DNA of 5,012 nt from Syntrophothermus sp. UBA1445 (GTDB lineage Bacteria > Bacillota > Syntrophomonadia > Syntrophomonadales > DTU052): assembly GCA_002329495.1 (NCBI GenBank), contig DCTH01000155.1:8380-13391 (forward strand), written 5' to 3'. Of the stretch, positions 1 through 5,012 are shown in pieces. A program made the translations under genes and the position numbers. Each line of letters starts with the position of its first letter. The stretch's first letter is position 1. Under the pieces are notes generated by a model. It was not told the DNA's origin. It saw only the letters and a list, made by a program, of their open reading frames with translations, and did not search any database.

Positions 1-561
1 CATAAACCCAGTCAGGAAGGACTATACCGGCATTTTAGGAGATTGGCCGAGGCTACCTCTCTGCCGGTAATGCTCTACAATGTCCCAGGCCGGACCGGTA
101 TTAACCTGTTGCCGGCTACGGTTAAGAGATTAGCTCAGATTGAAAACGTGGTGGCCTTGAAGGAGGCCAGTGGGAATATGGATCAGATGTCGGAACTGGT
201 TAATGCGACACCGGACGACTTCATTATATATAGCGGTGATGATTCCTTGACCTTGCCTATGATGTCTTTAGGAGCGCAGGGAGTAGGGAGCGTAGCCTCT
301 CATCTGGTGGGCCGGGAAATACGAAACATGATCGAATCATACATAGCAGGCGATGTCAAGAAGGCCGCCCAAATTCACGCTCGGCTCTTTCCGGTCTTCA
401 AAGTTCTATTTATCACCTCCAATCCGGTTCCCTTAAAAGAATCACTGCGTTTATTGGGAAAGGACAGCGGTTTTCTGCGTGAGCCACTGTGCCCACCTAC
501 CGAAGCTGAGTGTTCCGAAATATCTCGCGTGTTAAAGGAATTCGGGTTGCTCCAAGGCTAA
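1..561 (+). CDS. dapA: 4-hydroxy-tetrahydrodipicolinate synthase (DapA), 3' part, 5' end outside window
   Basis: DapA condenses pyruvate with aspartate semialdehyde, the first committed step to diaminopimelate, lysine and (in spore formers) dipicolinate; it is a cytosolic TIM-barrel lyase. The reading frame is open from base 1, so the gene is cut by the window edge: 186 residues remain of a usual ~290. An apparent TTG start at 43 is internal, because the residues before it (KPSQEGLY) are conserved DapA sequence. Visible active-site parts, numbered from base 1: Tyr26 and Arg31 in LYNVPGRT (E. coli Tyr133 and Arg138) and the Schiff-base Lys54 in ALKEASGN (E. coli Lys161; codon 160-162). SGDD at about residue 79 and the NPVPLKE segment near the C-terminus are also typical. 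The allosteric lysine site lies in the missing part. It is probably the last gene of a dap operon entering from the left. No T-tract terminator follows it. Confidence 0.96.
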   Translation, partial: HKPSQEGLYRHFRRLAEATSLPVMLYNVPGRTGINLLPATVKRLAQIENVVALKEASGNMDQMSELVNATPDDFIIYSGDDSLTLPMMSLGAQGVGSVASHLVGREIRNMIESYIAGDVKKAAQIHARLFPVFKVLFITSNPVPLKESLRLLGKDSGFLREPLCPPTEAECSEISRVLKEFGLLQG

Positions 562-608
562 GCAATCTGGCAGTCCGGTTCTTTAAACCACTCGCCGCGA
601 TTAAAATT

Positions 609-637
609 ACCTGAATAACCCGAAGTCATATTCAGGT
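609..637. repeat. Perfect 9-bp inverted repeat between dapA and RNase J
   Basis: ACCTGAATA (609-617) is the exact reverse complement of TATTCAGGT (629-637), with an 11-base spacer. In RNA two more U-G pairs can extend the stem outward (607-608 with 638-639). No T run follows, so it is not a standard intrinsic terminator. It sits about 50 bases upstream of the -35 box of the RNase J promoter, so it could be an operator for a dimeric regulator or a 3'-end stabilising hairpin for the dapA mRNA. Its role is inference. Confidence 0.6.
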
Positions 638-688
638 GGGCAACGCGACTGATGGACCTCAGTGATCATGGCTGACCACGGCTCTACC

Positions 689-717
689 TTGTAAATATGG
701 GCAGGTTTGTTTATAAT
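689..717 (+). promoter_or_regulatory. Sigma-A promoter for RNase J
   Basis: The -35 box TTGTAA (689-694, 4 of 6 matches to TTGACA) is separated by exactly 17 bases from a perfect -10 box TATAAT (712-717). Transcription would start near 724, leaving a leader of about 58 bases before the ATG at 782. This suggests RNase J has its own housekeeping promoter besides any read-through from dapA. Confidence 0.75.
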
Positions 718-781
718 TTAGTAGATTCAATTGTCCGGATTATGAATGGGGACCAATCGCTGCAGGGACAGGAGGTGCTAA

Positions 782-2446
782 ATGGCAGAAAACGACGTTC
801 GATTGCAGATTATTCCTCTTGGAGGTCTTGGTGAGATCGGTAAAAACATGATGGTTATCAGATATCAGGACAGCATAATCGTTATAGATGCTGGCTTGAT
901 GTTCCCGGAGGAAGAACTGCTTGGAATTGATATAGTCATACCAGATATCAGCTATTTGATTGAGAATCGCGACAAGGTAAAAGGAATAATCCTCACCCAT
1001 GGACACGAAGACCATGTTGGCGCATTGCCATATTTATTAAAAGAGATAAATGTTCCGGTTTATGCTAGCAGGTTAACACTGGGAATTGTCGAGGCCAAAC
1101 TGAAGGAACACCATCTTGGCAAGACCACTATGATACCGGTTAAGCCCCGAGAGGTTCTGAACATTGGCCCCTTCGAGATTGAGTTTGTCCGGGTAATCCA
1201 CAGCATCCCTGATTGTCTGGGGGTGGCGATACACACCCCGCTGGGGGTTATATTTCATACCGGCGATATCAAGCTGGACCAGACTACGGTGGATGGAGAA
1301 CTGGTTGACTATCGTAAGCTGGCCGAACTGGGAGAAAAAGGGGTCCTGGTCTTGATGTCGGATAGTACCAATGCGGACAGGCCCGGGTATACCCAATCGG
1401 AAAGGTTGGTTGGAGATACCTTTGAGGATCTTTTCAGGCGCTGTCATGGCCGGATTATTATAACCACCTTTGCCTCCAATGTTCATCGTATTCAACAGGT
1501 GATAACAACTGCTAACCGCTATGGCCGCAAGGTTGCCCTGGTCGGCAGGAGTCTGCTCAACAACGTCACTATTGCCAGAGAACTGGGATACATCGATATC
1601 CCGGATGACTGTTGGATTGAGATGGAGGACATTAACCGGTACTCACATTCTGAGCTGGTGATAATAACTACCGGTAGTCAGGGTGAACCGATGTCAGCCC
1701 TAACCCGGATGGCCATGGCGGATCACCGCTGGGTCGCGATACAGCCGGGTGATACGGTAATAATATCGGCGACGCCGATACCGGGTAACGAGAAATTGGT
1801 GGCTCGGACTGTGGACCACCTTTTCCGGCAGGGTGCTGAGGTTATCTATGAAAGATCTGCCGGGGTTCATGTATCTGGGCATGCCAGTCAGGAAGAACTG
1901 AAAATACTGATTAATCTCGTACGTCCCAAATACCTGATTCCAGTACACGGCGAATACCGTCACTTGAGAAGACATGCCCGGATAGCAGAATCACTGGGCA
2001 TGCCGGAATCCAGGATTATAGTGGCCGAAAATGGACAGATTATTGAGATAACCAAGAAGAAGGTTTCCACCACCAACAGAGTAACTGCCGGTCGGATTCT
2101 GGTAGACGGACTCGGGGTGGGTGATGTTGGCAATATCGTACTGCGTGATCGCAAACAGTTATCTCAGGACGGGATTATAATCGTAGTGGTGACCATTAAC
2201 AAAGACTCTGGGGCGTTGGTAGCAGGTCCGGACATTGTATCACGTGGATTTGTTTACGTGAGGGAATCCGAAAAGCTGATTGAAGAATCGAAGGCCAGGG
2301 TTCGAGAGGCTCTGTCTGTTTGCGAACAACGAAACATGAAGGACTGGGCGTCCATTAAGTCCCAGGTTAGAGAAGTGCTGAGCAAGTACTTGTATGAACA
2401 GACCCGAAGACGTCCGATGATCATGCCAATCATCATGGAGGTTTAG
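782..2446 (+). CDS. rnj: Ribonuclease J (beta-CASP metallo-beta-lactamase RNase)
   Basis: A 554-residue protein of the normal family length. RNase J combines endonuclease and 5'-to-3' exonuclease activity in Bacillota mRNA decay and RNA maturation, in the cytosol. Visible motifs: HGHEDH at residues 73-78 (zinc ligands His73, His75, Asp77, His78), His140 in VIHSIPD, Asp162 in FHTGDIK, SDSTNAD at 193-199, the beta-CASP segment with TTFASNVHR (228-236), HVSGHAS (363-369, 5'-phosphate pocket and beta-CASP motif) and His389 in PVHGEYRH. The C-terminal domain (about 450-554) ends in the typical RRPMIMPIIMEV. The ATG is preceded by a strong AGGAGGTG (770-777) at good spacing. By position it matches B. 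subtilis rnjB (after dapA, before tepA), but its active site is complete, so whether it is J1-like or J2-like, or the only RNase J here, cannot be told from the window. It has its own promoter (689-717) and terminator (2520-2559). Confidence 0.97.
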   Translation: MAENDVRLQIIPLGGLGEIGKNMMVIRYQDSIIVIDAGLMFPEEELLGIDIVIPDISYLIENRDKVKGIILTHGHEDHVGALPYLLKEINVPVYASRLTLGIVEAKLKEHHLGKTTMIPVKPREVLNIGPFEIEFVRVIHSIPDCLGVAIHTPLGVIFHTGDIKLDQTTVDGELVDYRKLAELGEKGVLVLMSDSTNADRPGYTQSERLVGDTFEDLFRRCHGRIIITTFASNVHRIQQVITTANRYGRKVALVGRSLLNNVTIARELGYIDIPDDCWIEMEDINRYSHSELVIITTGSQGEPMSALTRMAMADHRWVAIQPGDTVIISATPIPGNEKLVARTVDHLFRQGAEVIYERSAGVHVSGHASQEELKILINLVRPKYLIPVHGEYRHLRRHARIAESLGMPESRIIVAENGQIIEITKKKVSTTNRVTAGRILVDGLGVGDVGNIVLRDRKQLSQDGIIIVVVTINKDSGALVAGPDIVSRGFVYVRESEKLIEESKARVREALSVCEQRNMKDWASIKSQVREVLSKYLYEQTRRRPMIMPIIMEV

Positions 2447-2519
2447 CCAAACCTATTTAAGGTGTTTATCATTTGATCACCGCCGTCCGTGCCACCCAAA
2501 AAGCAGAATATCTTCGCCT

Positions 2520-2559
2520 TTTCCCGGCTTCTAAACACGGAGCCGGGAAGTTGTTTTTT
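2520..2559 (+). terminator. Intrinsic terminator after RNase J
   Basis: TTCCCGGCT (2521-2529) pairs perfectly with AGCCGGGAA (2541-2549). A U-G pair (2530/2540) and a C-G pair (2531/2539) extend it inward to a 7-base loop, and 2520/2550 adds an outer wobble. The stem is followed by TTGTTTTTT (2551-2559). The GC-rich stem plus T tract is a textbook terminator, 74 bases after the rnj stop. It separates RNase J transcription from tepA. Confidence 0.92.
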
Positions 2560-2640
2560 GGTCGTTATGTACCTTAATTAGGGTCCTTTATAGGGCTTGC
2601 CCCCATAAAATGTATGCCCATCCTTTAAGATAACAGACCG

Positions 2641-2671
2641 TGACTATTTTCAGACCTTTCTCGGGATAATA
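2641..2671 (+). promoter_or_regulatory. Candidate tepA promoter (sigma-G-like, or weak sigma-A)
   Basis: TGACTA (2641-2646), an 18-base spacer and GATAATA (2665-2671) match 4 of 5 and 6 of 7 positions of the forespore sigma-G pattern (GHATR, 17-18, CATWHTA) as I recall it. The same bases can be read as a weak sigma-A promoter (GTGACT, 19 bases, GATAAT). Start would be near 2678, shortly before the Shine-Dalgarno GGAGGT (2689-2694). The strong terminator upstream requires some promoter here. In B. subtilis tepA is forespore expressed, which favours the sigma-G reading, but this remains inference. Confidence 0.4.
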
Positions 2672-2700
2672 AGAAAAAATTATGAGCTGGAGGTAAGGCC

Positions 2701-3420
2701 ATGTCCATTGATACTGAACAAAAACCTGAACAGACACCTGAACAGACACCGATGTCGGAGCAAAGAAAAGCTGATGCCATAAAAGAATTCGGTCAGGTTG
2801 ATATTGCAGGATTTCGTAGCGATATACATTGTATTTCGATAATTGGACAGGTTGAAGGCCATGTGGTGTTGCCACCCCAGAATAAGACCACCAAGTACGA
2901 ACATATTATCCCCCAGCTGGTAGCAGTGGAGGAGAACCCTGGAATCAAAGGACTTCTCGTGATCCTCAATACTGTTGGTGGTGATGTGGAAGCCGGACTG
3001 GCCATAGCGGAAATGATCGCCAGCATGTCCAAACCATCGGTTTCGATAGTATTGGGTGGGGGTCATTCTATTGGCGGCCCTATTGCTGTGGCTACCGACT
3101 ATTCCCTTATAGCCCACACTGCGACCATGACTATTCATCCCATCAGGCTGACCGGGCTGGTCATCGGGGTACCCCAGACCTATGAATACCTGGACAAGAT
3201 GCAGGATCGGGTAGTAAGGTTTGTTACCTCTCATTCCCGGATAACGGATCAAAAGTTCCGGGAGTTGATGTTTAGGACTGGTGAGCTGGCCCGGGACATT
3301 GGCACCGTCTTGGTGGGTAAGGATGCAGTGGAGGTAGGTTTGATCGATGCTGTGGGAGGTATAAAAGAAGCGGTCACCCACCTGAAACATCTGATTGATC
3401 AGAAAGGGGCATTCCATTGA
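2701..3420 (+). CDS. tepA: ClpP-like serine protease, translocation-enhancing protein TepA family
   Basis: A 239-residue protein, close to the ~245 residues of B. subtilis TepA (YmfB). It has the ClpP/crotonase-type fold and no signal peptide or membrane segment. Visible signature: [20 protein letters not shown] (about 85-104), nucleophile Ser123 in GGGHSIGG (119-126), candidate catalytic His146 in MTIHPIR, and a likely third residue Asp199 in LARDIGT before VGLIDAVGG (212-220). In B. subtilis this family was first linked to protein translocation and later to degradation of small acid-soluble spore proteins during spore outgrowth; the second role fits the spoIIIE neighbourhood. Residues 1-25 are a charged Gln/Pro/Glu/Thr-rich extension made partly by a 12-bp tandem repeat. 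ATG is preceded by GGAGGT (2689-2694). Its TGA lies inside the start overlap with the ylzJ-like gene, suggesting coupled translation. Confidence 0.93.
   Translation: MSIDTEQKPEQTPEQTPMSEQRKADAIKEFGQVDIAGFRSDIHCISIIGQVEGHVVLPPQNKTTKYEHIIPQLVAVEENPGIKGLLVILNTVGGDVEAGLAIAEMIASMSKPSVSIVLGGGHSIGGPIAVATDYSLIAHTATMTIHPIRLTGLVIGVPQTYEYLDKMQDRVVRFVTSHSRITDQKFRELMFRTGELARDIGTVLVGKDAVEVGLIDAVGGIKEAVTHLKHLIDQKGAFH
2724..2750 (+). repeat. 12-bp tandem repeat in the 5' end of tepA
   Basis: ACCTGAACAGAC occurs twice head to tail (2724-2735 and 2736-2747) followed by ACC (2748-2750). A degenerate earlier copy (ACTGAACAAAA) precedes it at 2713. The unit is a multiple of three and encodes PEQT, so copy-number change would keep the frame and only vary the length of the N-terminal tail. 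Confidence 0.85.
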
Positions 3421-3644
3421 TAATCTATACCGGAATGGAGGATTATTTCACCTGTTGGAACACTAACTGGGATGAGACCGAAATAGAGTTGGAGGACTCA
3501 TGCCGGCTGGTAGTTCGGCCTCAGGGTTTTAACCGGGCAACGGTCTTGAGGCTTATTACCTCTGATCCCCAGCAGTACCTGCGTAAGGAGTTTCAACCGG
3601 CTACCGAGATCGAGCTACCTCTTAATCAAGCCACCAACAAATAG
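3417..3644 (+). CDS. ylzJ: YlzJ-like small protein
   Basis: A 75-residue protein matching the YlzJ-like family in three ways: it begins MIIYTGM (family start is close to MILYT), it has the conserved C-terminal block [22 protein letters not shown] (residues about 46-67), and it lies directly after tepA and before the spoIIIE region as in B. subtilis. Its molecular function is unknown. The start is a TTG at 3417 that overlaps the tepA stop (TTGA), with GAAAGGGG (3402-3409) as ribosome binding site. The alternative ATG at 3435 would remove the conserved N-terminus. The protein is rich in acidic residues, with no membrane segment or signal peptide. It is almost surely co-transcribed and translationally coupled with tepA. 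Confidence 0.85.
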   Translation: MIIYTGMEDYFTCWNTNWDETEIELEDSCRLVVRPQGFNRATVLRLITSDPQQYLRKEFQPATEIELPLNQATNK

Positions 3645-3653
3645 CCAGAATAA

Positions 3654-3748
3654 GTTTACTCGGAGTCCAGTGCAGCGACCGTGGGTACACGATATTTGGC
3701 AGGGTGTATCAGGGTACTGCACTGGAATACGCTCAAAAACCCGTAAAC
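3654..3748. other. Large nested foldback between ylzJ-like and uppP
   Basis: Nested complementary arms surround one centre: GTTTAC (3654-3659) with GTAAAC (3743-3748), plus GG 3662-3663 with CC 3741-3742; TCCAGTGCAG (3666-3675) with CTGCACTGGA (3717-3726), a perfect 10-bp pairing; ACC (3678-3680) with GGT (3713-3715); and GGTACAC (3684-3690) with GTGTATC (3704-3710, one G-U). The apical loop is about 13 bases. No T run follows, so it is not a normal terminator. It matches no riboswitch or RNA family I recognise. It could be a structured RNA, an mRNA 3'-end stabiliser or processing site, or a dispersed palindromic element. Confidence 0.6.
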
Positions 3749-3758
3749 GACAAGATAC

Positions 3759-3789
3759 TTGGAATACTCTGTCCCCTGTATGCTATAAT
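3759..3789 (+). promoter_or_regulatory. Extended -10 sigma-A promoter for uppP
   Basis: TATAAT (3784-3789) is perfect and is preceded by TG one base away (TGCTATAAT, 3781-3789), the extended -10 form that needs little -35 contact. A partial -35 TTGGAA (3759-3764) lies 19 bases upstream. Transcription should begin near 3796, which is downstream of the ATG at 3792, so that ATG cannot be the start codon on this transcript. Confidence 0.72.
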
Positions 3790-3818
3790 TTATGGAGCAA
3801 AATTGGGGGGATAGAGTA

Positions 3819-4601
3819 TTGAGTATTTTTGAGGCACTTCTATTAGGTCTTGTGCAGGGACTCACCGAATTTTTACCAGTGAGCAGTTCGGGTCATCTGG
3901 TCATCTTCCAGCACCTGCTTGGAATCCAGGAACCCCCGTTGACGTTTGATACCCTGGTCCATTGGGGAACACTGATACCGGTGTTTGTCGTGTTCTGGCC
4001 AGACATCGTAGAAATAATGAAAAAGCCGTTTTCGCGGCTGCCCTTTTTAATTATTGTGGGCTGCATTCCGGCAGCGGCGATGGGGATATGGTTAGAGCCA
4101 ATCTTTGAAAAGGCTTTTGAGTCATTGCTGGTTGTAGGAATCGGCCTCCTGATTACCGGGTTTATCCTGTTATTGTCAGAAAAACTCGCCAAGAGGGATC
4201 TTCGGAACAAGAACTGGTCAACTGTGACTGCGTGGGATGCCCTACTGATCGGAGTGATGCAAGGTATTGCCATAACTCCCGGGATTTCTCGGTCCGGGTC
4301 TACCATTGCCGGCAGTCTCCTGCGAGGTCTTAATCCGGAATATGCGGCCCGTTTTTCGTTTCTGCTGTCGATCCCGGTAATTTTGGGAGCCGGCATTGTG
4401 CAGCTTAAAGACTTACCGGCCGGTGCGTTTACCGGTTTGAATTGGCTCCCTTTCCTGACAGGACCAGCGGTAGCGGCAGTATCAGGGTATGTGGCCATCA
4501 AGCTGGTCTTGAGGTTTTTGCAGCGCGGACGTTTGAGTGTTTTCTCTTATTACTGCTGGGCGGTGGGGTTAATCACCCTGGCTTCCTATGTACTCTTTTA
4601 G
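3819..4601 (+). CDS. uppP: Undecaprenyl-diphosphate phosphatase (UppP/BacA)
   Basis: A polytopic membrane enzyme that dephosphorylates undecaprenyl diphosphate to recycle the lipid carrier of peptidoglycan and other wall polymers; it also gives bacitracin tolerance. From TTG 3819 it has 260 residues, near family size. Motifs: Gln13-GLT-Glu17 followed by [10 protein letters not shown] (the (E/Q)xxxE plus PVSSSGH signature, His26) and PGISRSGST (154-162) with the key Arg158 of GxSRSG. About seven hydrophobic segments follow, roughly 44-62, 76-92, 101-120, 138-153, 178-195, 208-229 and 241-260. I chose TTG at 3819 because homologues start right at [16 protein letters not shown] (3805-3810) lies eight bases upstream as ribosome binding site, and the promoter would start RNA after the ATG at 3792. 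It has its own promoter and ends 52 bases before spoIIIE, with which it is probably co-transcribed. Its presence at this point differs from the B. subtilis order. Confidence 0.95.
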   Translation: MSIFEALLLGLVQGLTEFLPVSSSGHLVIFQHLLGIQEPPLTFDTLVHWGTLIPVFVVFWPDIVEIMKKPFSRLPFLIIVGCIPAAAMGIWLEPIFEKAFESLLVVGIGLLITGFILLLSEKLAKRDLRNKNWSTVTAWDALLIGVMQGIAITPGISRSGSTIAGSLLRGLNPEYAARFSFLLSIPVILGAGIVQLKDLPAGAFTGLNWLPFLTGPAVAAVSGYVAIKLVLRFLQRGRLSVFSYYCWAVGLITLASYVLF

Positions 4602-4624
4602 CCTGGCAGAGAGCACCCAAAGGA

Positions 4625-4645
4625 TCTCCTTCGTTGAATAGGAGG
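4625..4645 (+). promoter_or_regulatory. Hairpin covering the spoIIIE ribosome binding site
   Basis: TCTCCT (4625-4630) can pair with AGGAGG (4640-4645), five Watson-Crick pairs plus one U-G, over a 9-base loop. The right arm is the Shine-Dalgarno (GGAGGG 4641-4646) of the TTG at 4654. If formed, the hairpin would hide the ribosome binding site and lower initiation. The stem is short, so its stability is uncertain. Confidence 0.45.
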
Positions 4646-4653
4646 GATCAGCA

Positions 4654-5012
4654 TTGCCAAAGGCGGTTAAAGGCAAAAAAGCCAAGACCCAAAAGAAGCC
4701 ACGCATTGATTTGCATGCCGGACTGGCTTGTGGGATTGGCTTTTTTTTGGCCGCAAGTCTTTTGTATTACAGCGGAAAACCGCATGATAATGAGATAATT
4801 GGTCTACTGGGAACTAATCTGGTTCTGGGGATGGAGAAGCTGTTCGGTCCGGTTAGTTTTATCCTGCCCCTGGTCCTGATCATTTGGTCCTGGCATATTA
4901 CCCGGTCACGAAGCTACTGGTCTTCCCGCATGACCGGCATAACCCTGATATGGGGTTCAATTCTGGTATATTTCGCCATGTATCAGATCCCCAGAGGTCT
5001 GGAGGTGTGGGA
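4654..5012 (+). CDS. spoIIIE: DNA translocase SpoIIIE/FtsK, N-terminal membrane domain, 3' end outside window
   Basis: The frame is open from TTG 4654 to the right edge (119 codons plus two bases). TTG is preceded by a strong GGAGGG (4641-4646) at seven bases. The protein starts with a very basic tail (residues 1-17, mostly Lys/Arg), then hydrophobic segments at about 20-39, 65-82 and 93-110, separated by short loops. This is the arrangement of the FtsK/SpoIIIE N-terminal four-helix membrane domain, which anchors the translocase at the division septum; the linker, motor and gamma domains lie beyond the window. SpoIIIE pumps the chromosome into the forespore, and FtsK clears it from the closing septum. 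Sequence in this domain is weakly conserved, so the call also rests on position: after tepA and ylzJ, as spoIIIE in B. subtilis. It is likely expressed with uppP, and its start region carries two potential hairpins (4625-4645, 4675-4748). Confidence 0.85.
   Translation, partial: MPKAVKGKKAKTQKKPRIDLHAGLACGIGFFLAASLLYYSGKPHDNEIIGLLGTNLVLGMEKLFGPVSFILPLVLIIWSWHITRSRSYWSSRMTGITLIWGSILVYFAMYQIPRGLEVW
4675..4748 (+). terminator. Terminator-like hairpin with T8 tract inside the start of spoIIIE
   Basis: AAAAAA (4675-4680) and GCCAA (4681-4685) face TTGGC (4736-4740) and TTTTTTTT (4741-4748). Further in, CCCA (4688-4691) pairs with TGGG (4731-4734), AAGCCA (4696-4701) with TGGCTT (4724-4729), and GCAT (4703-4706) with ATGC (4715-4718). 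This makes about 25 pairs with small internal loops, ending in eight T residues as an intrinsic terminator would. It lies entirely in coding sequence (codons 8-32), so translating ribosomes would normally prevent it folding. It may be an attenuator or a chance result of Lys, Ala and Phe codons. Confidence 0.45.

Noticed and set aside
43..561. TTG at 43 as a start for dapA
   Set aside because: The frame is open back to base 1 and encodes conserved DapA residues (KPSQEGLY) before the TTG.
577..589. GGTT-cttta-AACC as a dapA terminator
   Set aside because: Four-pair stem and no T run; not a credible intrinsic terminator.
662..679. Imperfect dyad GTGATCA / TGACCAC before the RNase J promoter
   Set aside because: Only seven pairs with a mismatch and a 4-base loop; could easily occur by chance.
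2587..2609. Small hairpin TTTAT-GGG / CCC-ATAAA upstream of tepA
   Set aside because: Short stem interrupted by unpaired bases, 4-base loop and no T tract; too weak to call a regulatory element.
2680..3417. Long minus-strand open frame (245 codons) opposite tepA
   Set aside because: It is an antisense shadow of a well-recognised ClpP-like gene; its translation resembles no family and there is no ribosome site or promoter for it.
3656..3865. Minus-strand open frame in the gap before uppP
   Set aside because: It overlaps the foldback, the uppP promoter and the uppP start, and has no recognisable product.
3893..4501. Minus-strand open frame (202 codons) opposite uppP
   Set aside because: The + strand frame has all UppP motifs; the antisense product has no recognisable features.
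4442..4798. Plus-strand open frame of 118 codons across the uppP end and spoIIIE start
   Set aside because: Out of frame with two real genes, lacks a ribosome binding site, and its product looks random.

Overview
This window is a chromosomal segment from a spore-forming Bacillota, most likely of the clostridial or syntrophic (Peptococcaceae/Syntrophomonadaceae-like) type. The reasons are the gene order dapA - RNase J - tepA (ClpP-like) - ylzJ-like - (uppP) - spoIIIE/ftsK, strong GGAGG-type ribosome binding sites, heavy use of TTG starts and balanced base composition. The order matches the Bacillus subtilis dapA-rnjB-tepA-ylzJ-spoIIIE locus, with uppP as an extra gene before spoIIIE. I cannot name the species. 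All genes are on the + strand.

Layout: 1-561 is the 3' part of dapA (lysine/diaminopimelate synthesis), open at the left edge. A 220-base gap follows, with a perfect 9-bp inverted repeat and a good sigma-A promoter (TTGTAA-17-TATAAT). RNase J is complete at 782-2446 with all metal-binding motifs, and is followed by a clear intrinsic terminator (2520-2559). tepA (2701-3420) then starts from its own promoter, for which a forespore sigma-G reading is plausible. The small ylzJ-like gene (3417-3644) overlaps the tepA stop. A 174-base gap holds a large nested foldback (3654-3748) and an extended -10 promoter. uppP (3819-4601) encodes undecaprenyl-diphosphate phosphatase. spoIIIE/ftsK begins at 4654 and runs off the right edge; only its N-terminal membrane domain is present.

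How they fit together: dapA feeds diaminopimelate and dipicolinate (wall and spore), UppP recycles the wall lipid carrier, and TepA, YlzJ-like and SpoIIIE belong to a sporulation-associated neighbourhood. RNase J is the housekeeping mRNA-decay nuclease. All genes are known families. The less ordinary signals are RNA-level: a terminator-like hairpin with an A6/T8 flank inside the first codons of spoIIIE, an adjacent hairpin covering the spoIIIE Shine-Dalgarno, the unexplained foldback upstream of uppP, and three successive TTG-initiated genes. No mobile element, CRISPR array, tRNA or rRNA was seen. No gene-free stretch exceeds 300 bases.
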